This document shows, in pieces, positions 5,508 to 5,745 of a stretch of DNA of 5,745 nt (within the stretch, counting starts at the first letter, position 1; each line of letters opens with the position of its first letter). Under the pieces are notes generated by a model that ran no database searches, was not told where the DNA came from, and saw nothing but the letters and a program-made list of their open reading frames with translations. The stretch comes from Chloroflexota bacterium. Lineage in GTDB: Bacteria; Chloroflexota; Dehalococcoidia; JACQGW01. The position numbers and the translations under genes were made by a program. The stretch is taken from assembly GCA_016199325.1 (NCBI GenBank), contig JACQGW010000061.1:1-5745 (forward strand). Direction: 5' to 3'.

Positions 5508-5745
5508 CTCCCCTCTCCCGCTCGGGGGGAAAGGGGCCGGGGGTGAGGACGAGTCCCCCGTCTCCCCTCTCCCGCTCGGCGGGAAAGGGCCCGGGGGTGA
5601 GGACGAGTCCCCCGTCTCCCCTCTCCCGCTCGGCGGGAAAGGGGCCGGGGGTGAGGACGAGTCCCCCGTCTCCCCTTCCCGCTCGGGGGGAAAGGGCCCG
5701 GGGGTGAGGACGAGTCCCCCGTCTCCCCTCTCCCGCTCGGGGGGA
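5508..5745. repeat. 54-base tandem array, four full units and a partial fifth
   Basis: Units span 5508-5561, 5562-5615, 5616-5669, 5670-5722 (53 bases, one base lost from the first C/T run) and 5723-5745 (cut by the window end). Each unit runs CTCCCCTCTCCCGCTCGG, then a purine block, GGGGGTGAGGACGAGTCCCCC and GT. It therefore carries two foldable parts: the 12-bp-type hairpin in slightly decayed form (GAAAGGGG for GAGAGGGG), and a GGGGG/CCCCC stem around GGACGAGTCC. Variation is limited to a few G/C positions, which suggests recent amplification. Relative to 5256-5378 the element is in the opposite orientation. Confidence 0.9.

Larger units (their letters stand above)
5244..5745. other. Gene-free, repeat-filled region downstream of the cellulase
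   Basis: These 502 bases carry no credible gene. Small open frames cross them only because the repeats contain few stops. Their translations are low-complexity (for example PPSPLSRSAGKGPGVRTS every 18 residues), lack start signals and match no family I know. The content is two direct copies of a GC-rich palindromic element, a 129-base core with its own inverted repeat, and a tandem array, described separately. No mobile-element gene or target-site duplication is visible, and no tRNA fold is apparent. Confidence 0.75.

Noticed and set aside
5435..5707. Apparent repeat protein with an 18-residue period
   Set aside because: The period follows from a 54-base DNA tandem repeat. It has no ribosome binding site, the fourth unit has a one-base deletion, and palindromic structure explains the sequence better than coding.
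5508..5745. CRISPR array
   Set aside because: Units abut directly with no unique spacers, and no cas gene is present.

Overview
The window is GC-rich bacterial chromosomal DNA with four protein-coding loci, then a gene-free, repeat-filled right end. The N-terminal wording of the CTP synthase ([19 protein letters not shown], then [19 protein letters not shown]) resembles what I remember of Chloroflexota enzymes. That fits the GC content, the E1-type family 5 cellulase and the GC-rich palindromic repeats. Assignment to Chloroflexota (perhaps a Thermomicrobia-like lineage) is inference, not something the sequence proves.

Layout. Bases 1-706 (minus) hold the first 235 codons of pyrG, CTP synthase, which runs off the left edge. 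A 272-base divergent intergenic region follows. It has a good sigma-70-type promoter facing pyrG (818-846) and another facing the next gene (935-963). Bases 979-2709 (plus) encode a one-piece ABC exporter (membrane domain plus ATPase). It is intact through Walker A, Q-loop, signature and Walker B/D-loop, but breaks off before the H-loop exactly where the next gene ends. Bases 2648-3256 (minus) encode a small membrane-anchored DUF218/YdcF-type protein, convergent with the ABC gene. A second divergent intergenic region (3257-3434) separates it from a 602-residue lipoprotein cellulase (3435-5243, plus) with a GH5 catalytic domain like Acidothermus E1 and a C-terminal CBM3.

Bases 5244-5745 contain no credible gene. 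They hold two identical 47-base direct repeats that each contain a perfect 12-bp hairpin, then a 129-base core with its own inverted repeat. Last comes a 54-base tandem array of at least four full units, running off the right edge, which looks like the same palindromic element in the opposite orientation.

Functional picture. The genes do not form one operon: orientation alternates minus, plus, minus, plus. The only clear physiological theme is extracellular cellulose attack by a cell-anchored endoglucanase. The ABC exporter and DUF218 protein have no demonstrable link to it. I found no convincing new multi-gene system. The points most worth checking are the abrupt ABC/DUF218 junction and the composite palindromic repeat region.
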